64,000 nt of DNA, taken from contig CM046877.1 in NCBI GenBank assembly GCA_025667525.1, forward strand, positions 261,551,706-261,615,705. The letters are read 5' to 3'. The DNA comes from Glebionis coronaria (lineage: Eukaryota > Streptophyta > Magnoliopsida > Asterales > Asteraceae). Both the position numbers and the translations under genes were made by a program. The notes under the pieces were generated by a model that saw nothing but the letters and a program-made list of their open reading frames with translations, had not been told where the DNA came from and searched no databases. Shown in pieces: positions 1-9,682 of the stretch. Each line of letters opens with the position of its first letter. Position 1 is the stretch's first letter.

Positions 1-1318
1 ACATGACTTTGTTTATATCATCATCTGAATCACTTTCATCTTCAGATTCTGACAATAATTACTTCTTCCCCTTATCCTTTGGATTTATCTTAGGTGGCTT
101 CTTCTTCAGTTTGGCAACAACTTCTTCATTAGCTAACTGTTGAATGACTATACCTTTTGTAGGGTTTGAAGCTTGTACTTTCTTACCTTGAATTTGATCC
201 TTTGAGGCAAGAACTTCTTGTTGTGTCTTTTTCTCCACTGCTTCTTGCTTAGTCTTCTCAACTAAATTCTTCTTTAGATCAAGCAGCAATTTGGCTAAAG
301 TCTCATTTTCTCCAAATGAACTTTGACTTTCCAGTAAAGGATGATCACCAACGGTACTTGCAATTGGCTTAGCAGTACTTGCAATTGGCTTAGCAGTACT
401 TGGATCTTCAACAATGTCAGCAGTACTTGCAGTTGGCTTAGCAGTACTTGGATCTTCAACAAAGTTGACTTCACCAGTATTTGACACACTTGTTTCTTCA
501 ATCACTTGTGTTTCCCCAAATGCTTTATCTTCCATAGAAGCCATCATATCAACTTGCACTTCTTTAGTCTTTTTTGACTTATTGCTTTGTGGTGATGGAT
601 TAGGAAACTGATTAGAAATTTCCTCCAACTTCTCATAGAAAGCACTCCAATTAGCTTGAGGTGGTGATTGAACTGATGGTTCTGGCTGAGTTGCCAATGT
701 TTCTGCAACTTGTGGCTCCTCTGGTTGATTTACCAATTTTTCTTGAACTTGTTCTTGAACTTGTGGTTCGTCTAGAGTAGGTTGTGGGTCTTGCTGTTGA
801 ATCTCCATGTCTGAAGTTTCATCCACACCAGTCTCTAAACCAGTTCCATCTTTAAAAGTCCCAATGACATGTTCATCCAATTCAAAACTAATGTCATTTC
901 CAGATATCCTTGTTTGATTATCAGAAGAAGGTGGTTGTTCTTCATTATTCCTTTCCTCTTCTTCAATATTCCTCCCCTGTTTGGTTGCATTCAGTTGCCT
1001 TTCCTTGAGGTTTCTGAACCTTTGCTTCCTGATTTCAGATGTCTGAACAGATCTATATTGCCTCATCCAAGATGACACTTTGTTCCTTAACTTGAGTAGG
1101 CTAGCTTCTAATTCAGCATTTTTCTTGTCTTGAACAAGCTTATCTTTCTGCAATACCTGTACCTGTTGGGACAAACTTGTACACAAAGAAGTTAAATTTG
1201 CAACATCCACCACCTCTGGTGCTTGTGCTTGTGGTGAACCACTAGCAGCAATAGAAGCAGCAGGTGTGTGGATCATCTCATCAGTGTTTGGTGGAATACC
1301 AACATTGTGAGAAGAAGA
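1..1318 (-). pseudogene. C1 extra ORF after pol, C-terminal part
   Basis: Minus-strand frame open from 1318 to 62 (first Met at 1276), about 405 residues from that Met. It shows a coiled-coil segment near residues 28-95 (heptad-like, rich in L, K, Q), then an acidic E/Q/P-rich region, a short peptide repeat containing DPSTAKP and ASTAKP near residues 275-310, and a lysine-rich tail. The frame is separated from the middle part by one TAA at 1319-1321. A TAA at 59-61 is followed in the same frame by an acidic S/D/E stretch that runs to the window edge, so the true end may lie outside. I do not know its function. The repeat peptides are encoded by copies of the AAGTACYGCT motif. Confidence 0.6.
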
Positions 1319-1585
1319 TTATGAATCTTCTAGAGAGTGGGAGATCTGGTGAGAAGGAGTTTGCTGAGAAGCACTAGCATTGCTAGGTTCCTCACCTTCT
1401 TGATTGGCAGGTTGGGCTAACATATGAGCAAACAATAGTGTTACAGTTCCTGAAAAGGCATTGCCATGTTTGTTCAAGAAAGAGAAAGTTCTCTTTGTGA
1501 ATGAAGGAACATCCCATGTATTAGCTAATGCTGGTAGGTTAGGTATTTGGTCACTAACTAAAGCCTGAATGAATCTAGGATACAT
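1319..1585 (-). pseudogene. C1 extra ORF after pol, middle part
   Basis: An 88-residue open stretch starting MYPRFIQALV, in the same frame as the C-terminal part and separated from it only by TAA 1319-1321. It is joined to the upstream part by an apparent one-base shift in the T-run near 1585-1592: the upstream frame ends ...GLRSF-stop exactly where the MYPRF block begins one base out of phase. In Asteraceae copia elements, as I remember them, the same two blocks are continuous, which supports a recent frameshift. No catalytic motif is recognisable. Confidence 0.6.
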
Positions 1586-2160
1586 TAAAAACTTCTTAGT
1601 CCTTCCAAATTCCTAGTCATGCCTTCAAAAATTAATTTTGAAAAATTAAAAACCCTGTTATTTGCTAGACAAACACCAGCAGATGCCAATGCAGCAGGAA
1701 TTTGATCAAAAGATATACTTTTTGAACTTAAACAGTGAATAATAGCATGAAAAAGCAATTTCCATTGAGGTGAAAATAATGCTTTAAAGAAAGTAAGACT
1801 TTCCCTACCACCCCCATAGCCCATGGCTGTAAGGCCATCATGAATCTTTGTATTATTAAGCATACTAAGTCCATTTTCATCATTAATTCTCAAACTTGCT
1901 CTTAGAAGTACCTCAGTGACATATATATTCCTATGATTTACCTTAGCCTTAATGCAAGGTTGATCAAAACGAGTACCTAAAACAGAAGTATCCCAAAATT
2001 GTTCAACAATGGGTATAGAGACAACTAGACTTATAGTGAGTGCGAAGCGAATATGACTTCGATAAAGGAAACCAAGCATCTCATGGAAACCAAGTGAGTC
2101 ATCATTCGTAGCAAGATTCGCAACTAAATTATGCTTAGAGATTACTTGTAAGGCAGCCAT
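1585..2160 (-). pseudogene. C1 extra ORF after pol, N-terminal part (env-position ORF)
   Basis: I chose the Met at 2160 (MAALQVISKHN) as start because the conserved-looking protein begins there; the frame is open further up to 2394 but that stretch is low in coding character and contains several copies of the 10-bp motif. About 190 residues with the phrases SPQWKLLFHAI and CLSSKSISF, a pattern I recognise from proteins annotated in Asteraceae genomes downstream of copia pol. The position after RNase H is where Sireviruses place an env-like ORF. There is no signal peptide or convincing transmembrane helix, so an envelope role is not supported by the sequence. A pyrimidine-rich tract lies just upstream of the ATG. 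Confidence 0.6.
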
Positions 2161-2534
2161 TAGTATTTTTGATGATCGAAAGATTAGAGAGAGGGTTATA
2201 GAATCAAGAGAGAAAAGTAAAAGATTAGGTGAATCAATTGTGTAATTGGGGTAAGTATTTAAGTAAATAACAAACCCAAGGGCGAAGAAACCGCCAAATT
2301 TACAAAAGAGACCCTTAACGGTACAACGGACATGTAGCGGTACATGGAACATAAGCGGTACTTGGTTTTGTGCTAGCGGTACTTGGAGTGACAACGGTAC
2401 CTCACAATTTTGACCAGTTCATGCTTTCCACTAGACATGTAACCTCTTTTATCTTTTTTCTATAAACCTGCAATAACATCAAAATCACAAAGCATAGACT
2501 ATACAATAAAATTTATATAAAACTTGTACAGCTA
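2161..2534 (-). other. C1 spacer between RNase H and the extra ORF
   Basis: No gene. It holds copies of the 10-bp motif at 2336-2345, 2354-2363, 2375-2384 and 2393-2402 (one or two mismatches in some) and a pyrimidine-rich leader on the minus strand near 2165-2230. It may contain the promoter or splice acceptor for the extra ORF, which is inference. Confidence 0.5.
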
Positions 2535-2549
2535 TTACCTCCCCTCAAC
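2535..2549 (-). promoter_or_regulatory. internal polypurine tract-like site
   Basis: Minus strand reads GTTGAGGGGAGGTAA, a purine tract about 13 bp after the pol stop codon, where copia elements without an extra ORF would have their PPT. Here it lies at least 2.5 kb from the 3' LTR, so it would be a central or relic PPT. Confidence 0.4.
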
Positions 2550-2561
2550 ATATGCAGCATG

Positions 2562-3149
2562 TTATTGGTTGAGCATACCAATGTGTGTCACCAGGAATTC
2601 GAATCTCTTTGCATCAAATGCCTTGGTCAACAAATCAGCTACATTGTTGTCTGTATGAATCTTCAAGACTTGGATAAGCTTTTTGTCATAAGCATCTCTT
2701 ATAAAGTGATATCTTATTTCAATATACTTAGTCTTGGAGTGAAATACCGGATTCTTGACAATGCATATAGTACTTCCATTATCAATGTAAATCTTGGTGT
2801 TCATGAAATTGAACCCATAGTCCAACAATTGATTTTGAATCCAAAGTACTTGTCCACAGCCATGAGCAGCAGCTACATATTCAGCTTCAGTTGTAGAAGT
2901 AGCAACAAAGGTTTGTTTCTTACACTGCCATGATATGAGTCTTCTGCCTAGGAATTGACAACCTCATGTTGTGGATTTCCTATCATGATTTGATCCAGCA
3001 TAGTCACTATCTGAGTAAGCTTCCAATTCAAAGGTGGAGTCTCTAGGATACCATAATCCTAAATTAGGTTGACTTTTAAGATATTTAAAAATCTTCTTCA
3101 CATCATATGTGACACCTTTGGATGAACTTGGAATCTTGAACATGCACAC
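2562..3149 (-). pseudogene. pol: C1 RNase H
   Basis: Copia-type RNase H that would degrade the RNA strand of the RNA-DNA hybrid during reverse transcription. Visible blocks in order: VKKIFKYLK, LGLWYP, SDSDYAG (first catalytic Asp), RKST, AEYVAAA (catalytic Glu), IDNGST (catalytic Asp), the KTKYIEIRYHFIRD block and the ADLLTKA end. The frame is interrupted by TGA at 2964-2966, which replaces the expected glycine codon after RKSTT, and is shifted by one base from the RT frame near 3100-3110. It ends at a stop after GMLNQ. Confidence 0.85.
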
Positions 3150-3571
3150 ACAGCAAACATTATATATGGTCTTGAAGCAGTAAGATACATCAATGAACCA
3201 ATCATTGACCTATAGAGATGAATGTCAACATCCTCTCCATGTTCATCTTTTGATAAATATTTCTTGGCTTCAAAAGGTGTGCTTGTACTCCTTGTATCCA
3301 TACATGAAAATTTCTTTAAGATTTTAGCAACATATTTATCTTGGCTGATAAATATTCCATCTTTCCTTTGTTTGACTTGTAGTCCCAAAAAGAAAGTTAG
3401 TTCTCCCATAGAACTCATTTGAAATCTTCCTTTCATCAAAGCTTCAAACTCTTCACACCATGTCTTCTTAGTAGAACCAAAAATGATGTCATAAACATAG
3501 ACTTGAACTAGAATAATGTCTTTGGCATTTTTCTTGATGAACAGAGTTTTGTGAATGGTTCCTCTCCTACA
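3098..3571 (-). pseudogene. pol: C1 reverse transcriptase, palm and thumb part
   Basis: Same frame as the upstream RT block, separated by TGA at 3572-3574. It contains KDIILVQVYVYDIIFGS, the position of the catalytic box. The box is YVYD instead of YVDD: the codon at 3491-3493 encodes Tyr instead of the metal-binding Asp. Further on are MSSMGELTFFLGLQ and [17 protein letters not shown], both normal copia RT blocks. The frame ends at 3098 through a one-base indel before the connection to RNase H. Confidence 0.85.
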
Positions 3572-5278
3572 TCAATGTTTTAGCAGAAAGTTGGATAAAG
3601 TTGCATACCAGGCTCTTGGAGCTTGATGCAGACCATAATGTGCTTTGATAACTTTGTAGACTCTATTGGGGAATTTAGGATCTACAAAACCTGGAGGTTG
3701 TGAGACATATACCTCCTCTAAAATAGTACCATATAGAAAGGCACTTTTCACATCCATTTGATAGACTATAAATTCCATATATGATGCAAAGGCCAAAAAT
3801 AACCTAATGGCTTCTATCCTTGCCACTGGTGCAAAAACCTCATCATAGTCTATCCCTTCTTCCTGTCTGTAGCCTTGAGCAACAAGTCTTGCCTTGTTTC
3901 TCACAACAACCCCTCTTTCATCCTTCTTGTTCCTGAAGACCCATCTTGTACCAATTACTCTTTTTCCCGAGGGAAGATCCACAAGAATCCAAACCTTTTG
4001 TAGCTCAAATTGTGTTAATTCTTCTTGCATGGCATCCACCCAACTTTCTTCATCAAGAGCCTGAGAGATATTTTTGTGCTCTACTTGAGATAAGAAACAG
4101 GCAAACAAACAATGCTGACTATCTTTATGATTTGTTCTCTGCTGTTGTTTGACATAACTCACTAGTGCATGAGTTTCAATATTGGTTTGCAGTTGTCTTC
4201 TGGTTTGCACAGCAGATTTTGGATCACCAATAATCTGAGTAGCAGGATGGTTGTTGTTGACTTTATGAGTGGGAATAGAACTGACTGGAATTTCAGTTTC
4301 CAAATTGTTGAAATCAGTTACTGCACCCTGCTCATCATAGGAAGCTTTGGAGAAGATTCCTTTAGCTAGACTGGCATATAAGTCTTCATCGTCCAATGCT
4401 TGCAAAATCTCTTCTAGTGAGTCAGCAGATCTAGCAGATTTTGACTTAACAGTACTTGTAGATGAAGTACCGCTAGGTATAGTATGTATTGCTGAGTGTT
4501 GTGACTCAAAAGATTCTTCTCCTGAATGCTTATTAGCAGATGTAGCATTCTTTTCTTGATCTTGAAGCCTCTGAAGTTCCTGGGAGGCTTGATCATCATT
4601 TGACGGCATGGTTTGCTTCTTGGGAGTTGCAGACATGGGAGTAACAGTAGGCATATTTGGCACATAGATGTGAACATCTTCATCAGATGAAGAAACATCT
4701 TCTTGAGTACCTGTATTAATTGCACTTGACTCCTCACCTACATTGTTAGTTTGACAATCTTTTTGCAACGAGTAGTAATCCATGAAGTTAGTTAGATAAA
4801 TTCCTGGAACATTGGGTTTATTTTCTAAGAAATTGACATGAGCATTTTCTTCAACTTTCTTAGTTGCCAAATTGTAAACACTATATGCTTTACTTTGCAA
4901 TGAATATCCTACAAGATATCCTGGATTAGACTTTCCATCAAACTTTCCCAAGTAATCAAGAGTATTTAGTATGGACACATGACACCCCAAAGGTTTTAAA
5001 TGACTTATGTTAGGCTTTACATTAGTCAAAAGTTCATAAGGTGTTTTTATTAGAGGTTTAGTTACTAGAACTCTATTTAACACATAACATGCAGTATTGA
5101 TTGCTTCAGCCCAAAAGGTGTTTGGCAAAACTAAATCAGCCAGCATAGTTCTAGCAGCCTTAATTAATGTCCTATTCTTCCTTTCAGCTACTCCATTCTG
5201 TTGAGGAGTTCTAGGATTACTAAATTGCCTCTTAATTCCTTTAGACCTACAGAATTCATCAAAATCAGCATTTTTAAA
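3572..5278 (-). pseudogene. pol: C1 integrase C-terminus and reverse transcriptase N-terminus
   Basis: One open frame of about 569 codons (first Met at 5146). It begins just after the nonsense codon in the integrase core and carries the [13 protein letters not shown] block with the third catalytic residue (Glu), then the integrase C-terminal region ([27 protein letters not shown]). A low-complexity linker rich in S/T/Q follows, then RT from [12 protein letters not shown] through [44 protein letters not shown] (first catalytic Asp) and HQAPRAWY. It terminates at TGA 3572-3574, and the frame continues beyond it. Confidence 0.87.
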
Positions 5279-6142
5279 TTATGTTCCATTATCAGTCCTA
5301 ATGATTAAAACCTGTTTAGTGAACTGCTTTTCAACTAAAGTGATAAAATCCTTTAGTAATTCACTTGTTTCACTTTTAAGGGCTAAAAAGAAAACCCAAC
5401 TGAATCTACTATAATCATCAGTTATGACTAGACAAAAGGTCTTATGGATAATGCTTCTTATAGAAACTGGACCAAATAAATCCATATGCAAGAGATGCAA
5501 AAGTTTTGTCACAGTATTTACAGTCTTGGTCTTACAAGAGGCTCTATGTTGTTTTCCTTGTTGACAAGCAGCACATGTGAAATCATTTTGAAAAGATTTG
5601 TTAGGTAGACCTCTAACCAAATTCCTTTTTACTAATCTATTAAGATTCTTAAAATTCACATGACCTAATCTTCTATGCCATAGATTTGACTCATCTAAAG
5701 AAGCCTTAGCTAGCAAACATGTAATACCACCTGTTGGAGTAATAGTATGAAGATTAAAGGTGTACATATTTTCTTGCCTGGGTACTTTAAGCAGTATTTG
5801 AGATTCCTTGGGCATCTCAAAGTCTTTAGACAACACCAAGCAGTCTTTGTCTGTGAATAGCACCTTGTTCTTCTTATCACACAGTTGTGATACTGAAAAG
5901 AGATTGAACTCATTCAATTCTTTCACAAAGAAGACATCTTCAAATTCCAACTTTCCTGTGTTGATTTTCCCTTTGTCAGTGATTCTACCTTTGCTAAAGG
6001 CTACTGGACCTCCTCTGAATTCTTCAAATTCAACAAGAAAATCTTTGTTCCCTGTCATGTGTCTTGAGCATCCACTATCTACAATTCCTTTATCTTTTAA
6101 TTCATCAATGAGATGCCCCTGCACACAAAAAAAACTTGTTAG
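5279..6142 (-). pseudogene. pol: C1 protease and integrase N-terminal half
   Basis: Aspartic protease signature IVDSGCSRHMTG near the start, then the GAG-pre-integrase block and the integrase HHCC finger (LWHRRLGHVNF, then CAACQQGKQHR), the first core Asp (HMDLFGPV) and the second core Asp in RTDNGT. The next codon, normally Glu, is TAA at 5279-5281, and the frame stays open after it. There is no ATG before DSGC: the frame reaches back to 6142 and is -1 relative to gag, which ends with TAA at 6139-6141. So protease and integrase would need a frameshift or splicing to be expressed. Confidence 0.85.
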
Positions 6143-7389
6143 TTTTTAACAGGGACCCAAGCCACATTTGGCTCAGATCTTGTGGGACCTACACATTTTA
6201 GAGTTTGTACTGAAGCATTCCCAGTAATGCTACTTTTACTCTTATACTTCATGGTTTCATTTATGTAGTCAAATTCATATGGTGACTCTATGTGCTTTGA
6301 CTTCTTTGACTTAAGTACTGCTTTAGCGGTACTTGCTTTAACACATGATATATCTCTTTTAGGAACACACATTTGTATTGATTTGTTCTTGTCCTTACTT
6401 CTAGGTGCTTTAACTTTTTCAAAAACCTTATTAGAAGTCTTGGAGAACATTGGTTTTACAGACTTTAAACCAACATTACTTGAGTTTGGTCTAGCAGTAC
6501 TTGTAGGTTTGGGCTTACCGGTACTTGGTTTGCCAGACTTTAAGGATACAAGTCCTTGCTTCATAAGTACTGCCCTAGGAACAAAAATTTTGGTAGGATT
6601 GTTTTTAACCTGTTTAACTACCCTTGCATGATCAAACTTAGGTTTGTCATCGTTAAGTTTCTGTTTCCTATTACCCTGTGCATTTTTCTCATTACTGTTT
6701 TTCATGACCCTTTGTGTAGCCTTCTGTTTCACAATTTTATCTTCATGTAATGTACAGTCTTTGATAAAATGACTTAGACTACCACAAACATAACATCCTT
6801 TTCTTCTTAAAGAAGACCCAAAAGGTTGTTTTGACTTTACTTTTTCAAAACCTAGCCCAGCCCTTTTGTTTTTAGTGTGTTGTTTATTGTTTTCCAGTAT
6901 CTTGCTAGGAGTTTTTACCTGCTTGGGAGCAGAACTAGTCTTAGATTCCTCAGAAACAAATTTATTCATTAGAGGTGGATAAACAATATTCTTGGTCACA
7001 TCAGTATCTTCTTGAGACACAGTACTAGAGTTAAATACATTATTAATCTTAGGATCTTCTAACTCTATACAAGTATCATTACAAGGGGGCATGAAAATTC
7101 CTGATACTGGTGGAGGAACTGCCTTCATTCCTTCAGCATATCTATCATTTTCAGGTGTATCATCTACCTCACCAGAACTATCAAAAATCCCTTTTGATAA
7201 GTCCTTGTTTGTTAATGTTATCCCAGGTTGATCCTCAATATATCCTAGGCCTGTTTTATTATAATACCCCATTTGTGAATTAATCAATTTTGCCAATCCC
7301 TTAGAGGATTGTTGCCATTGACTAATCACTTCCCTCTCTTTAAAAAGACTGGTTTTTAAAGCTTCATTTTATGTATTTATTTTTAAAAG
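6139..7389 (-). pseudogene. gag: C1 gag, C-terminal part with second zinc knuckle
   Basis: Same frame as the upstream gag block, separated from it by two TAA codons at 7390-7392 and 7369-7371. From KTSLFKEREVISQWQQ onwards it is open to the stop at 6139-6141. It contains a complete CCHC knuckle CYVCGSLSHFIKDC (CX2CX4HX4C), then a long basic K/S/T/P-rich linker, ending WVPVKN. Nucleic-acid binding is the expected role. Motif copies occur at 6313-6334, 6493-6526 and 6565-6574. Confidence 0.8.
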
Positions 7390-9099
7390 TTATCTTTCAA
7401 AAGCTTTTATTTCCACATCTTTTTCCCTCATTTGAAGAGTCAAAATCCTAATTTTCTCTTCATAGTTTTGTTGAGCCTTTTTGTACAAAACTATATTATC
7501 CTCAAGTTTAACAACACCCTGTTTGAAAGACTCTACTTCTACAGTGCATGTGTTAACCTTTTGATACTGTTCCTCTAGTTCTACTTTTAGACTATTAAAT
7601 TTAAGAATACAATCTTTAGAACAAGGGTGTACCTCAGTATCTTCATCAGAGAGAGCCATTAATCCAAGCTCTTCTTCTTCTTCCTCTTCTGCCCAATTCA
7701 CCACTCCATCTACAGTAACCAATGCTTTGGTTCCATTAGGACTCCTGATGTTTCCTCTTGGAAAGCTTTCAGTTATTTTTGGACTGGTTCTATAGCTGTT
7801 CTTGGACTTCAGATTGCTTGTTTCAGCTTTATCTCTATTGAATTCTCTTGCAAAGTGTCCATTCCTTTCACAGTTATAGCATTCAACTTTAGACTTGTCA
7901 TATCCCAATGGCTCATTAGGATCAACAGTCATTTTTCTTCTAGTCTTCTTGAAGAACCTATTAGATCTTACTGACACCATTGCAGCTTGCCATTTAAGAT
8001 CCATCTCTTCAACATCAGCATCATCCATTTGGAACAAGTCACTGAGAGTTAATCTTGGCCTGTTGTCTTGTCCAGCAAAGAATGAGAAGGCATCATTTTC
8101 ACTAAACAATGGTGAAGACCTTCCATGTGGATTTTGAGAGATCATAGGACTGCTTTCAATACTTTGTGGGTAAGTACTGCTTGTAAGTCCTCCAGCGGTA
8201 TTTGTGAAGTAAGTACCGCTGCTAGATCCACTAGCGGTATTTTGAAAGTAAGTACCGCTGTTCCCATCTGACACAAAAGCCAAGTTAGACTTTGAAGTAG
8301 TTGCTATCTTTACTTCAGTGCCTTTCACATCCATCTCATATGCTCTACGATTGTTGTAGAGATGATCAAATGGAATTGTTTCCAAATCATCTCTTGTGAT
8401 GAATTGTATAGCCATTGCTTTCCACTCTGGTGGAACACTTCTTAAGAATTTTAGATTTGCTTCTTCATTAGGAATTACTTGTCCATAAACTACTAACTGA
8501 ATAAGCAACTTGCTGAACCTTCCATATCCACCATGTATTCCCTCTATACTGGTAATTGAGAAGTTATCAAATTCTTGCTTAAGAACAATCTTCTTAATTT
8601 TCTTAGATTTTTCATTGCCTCCAAAACTAAGTTTTATAGCATCCCACATAGATTTAGCATCTTTATAATGATGAAAGCTTGGTAGAATGTCTTCAGAAAG
8701 AGCCATAGCCAAAGCAGTTCTAGCTTTTCTTTCTCCGATCTCTGCTTGTACCTCATCAGCAGTCACAGCAGGTAGAACATAGCATGTATTGTCTGGCAAC
8801 CAGTGTAACTTCTTTGGTGTGTTCCCATTCTTGATAACTTGCCACACAGTATGATCTGTGTGATTCAAATAGTGTTCCATCTGCATAGCCCAAGTCTCAT
8901 AATTGTCACCTTTGAGAACTGGGAGTTTAACAGCAGACAGAGTATGAGAAGGTGTTGGTGTAGAGGTAGCTACATCATTCACGACTTGAGCACCTTGTGT
9001 TGGTGCAGGATGCACAACTTGTGGTTGTCCTTGAGGTAGAACAGGATCAGTGTTCTGAAAATCATCCAAGTGAGCATTAACACCATCTGATTGAGACAT
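7390..9099 (-). pseudogene. gag: C1 gag, capsid and first zinc knuckle
   Basis: 569 residues from MSQSDGVNAHL. Copia-type gag core around LPVLKGDNYETWAMQMEHYL and KSMWDAIKLSFGG, which would assemble the virus-like particle. The zinc knuckle starts at residue 407: CYNCERNGHFAREF. The last Cys of CX2CX4HX4C is replaced by Phe at residue 420. An S/G/T-rich segment near residues 277-310 repeats SGTYF and NTA-S/G-G and is encoded by inverted copies of the 10-bp motif. An acidic patch and a coiled coil follow before the stop. The start was chosen as the first Met, 63 bp from the primer site. Confidence 0.85.
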
Positions 9100-9161
9100 T
9101 GAGATTTGGTATGTGTGGAGTGTATAGGTTCGTGTTCTTCTTTTTCAGAGTGTCTCAACAA

Positions 9162-9173
9162 GCTCTGATACCA
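9162..9173 (-). promoter_or_regulatory. C1 primer binding site, initiator Met tRNA type
   Basis: Minus strand TGGTATCAGAGC, the standard copia primer site complementary to the 3' end of initiator tRNA-Met, two bases inside the LTR end. Confidence 0.93.
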
Positions 9174-9175
9174 CT

Positions 9176-9682
9176 TGTTGATCCCTTTGGTTGGATCTAT
9201 ATTCTGTTAAGAATTAGTATAATAGTTTGTAATCAAACTAAAACACTTTGAGCACTCTTACTAAACACTAAATAAGTTATGTGGAATCTAACTTATAAAG
9301 CATAGAAGAACAGAATTAATTTTAACTATTAGATTCTCTTATTAATCGACTTGTATGAGGTACATGAAAGACATTGTACCTATGTTCCTTTTATAGAGTA
9401 AGGAACCCTAGAAACCTTAGAATATTTTATAAAGATAACTATATCATAGACGATATATTATCAATATTCTAACTATTTAGGTATATCACATAAGATATAC
9501 TCTAACTATAACTATAACATATCTTATACAAAGATATATTCGTCCTAATCATCATAGCAGTACTTACTTTATAAGTAGCAGTACTTACTATGTACCATGT
9601 TAACACTAACGGTACTTACATAACACTAACAGTACTTCAAATACACTAACGGTACTTGACACTTAACAAATAATTCCCAACA
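9176..9682 (-). repeat. C1 5' LTR
   Basis: Starts TGTTGATCC and ends TTCCCAACA on the plus strand, giving TGTTG/CAACA inverted ends, next to the primer site. 507 bp. The outer end (9541-9682) has five copies of the 10-bp motif. The next five bases outwards are CAAAT, which would be the target duplication; its partner is outside the window. Confidence 0.9.
9388..9395 (-). promoter_or_regulatory. C1 LTR TATA box
   Basis: Minus strand TATAAAAG. It lies inside an inverted repeat, GTTCCTT (9384-9390) and AAGGAAC (9400-9406). The position within the LTR fits a U3 promoter that fires leftwards into gag. Confidence 0.6.

Larger units (their letters stand above)
351..9657. repeat. dispersed 10-bp motif AAGTACCGCT / AGCGGTACTT in C1
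   Basis: About 26 copies, most exact or with one C/T or G/A change. Positions: 351-360, 371-380, 392-401, 419-428, 440-449, 2336-2345, 2354-2363, 2375-2384, 2393-2402, 4448-4457, 4465-4474, 6313-6322, 6325-6334, 6493-6502, 6517-6526, 6565-6574, 8172-8181, 8194-8203, 8211-8220, 8233-8242, 8250-8259, 9556-9565, 9577-9586, 9608-9617, 9628-9637, 9648-9657. They occur in LTR, gag, pol linker, spacer and extra ORF, in both orientations. I do not see it in A, B or D. Confidence 0.75.
1..9682 (-). mobile_element. Ty1/copia retrotransposon C1, partial (3' end outside window)
   Basis: Seen in sequence: a 507-bp LTR with TGTTG...CAACA ends at 9176-9682, an initiator-Met type primer site beside it, and then, reading leftwards, gag, protease DSGC, integrase, RT and RNase H in the copia order (integrase before RT), followed by an extra ORF. 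The element is therefore on the minus strand with its 5' LTR on the right. The left LTR is not reached by position 1. Every coding block carries stops or frameshifts, so it is a dead copy. An extra ORF after pol recalls the Sirevirus layout; assignment to that genus is inference. Confidence 0.93.
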
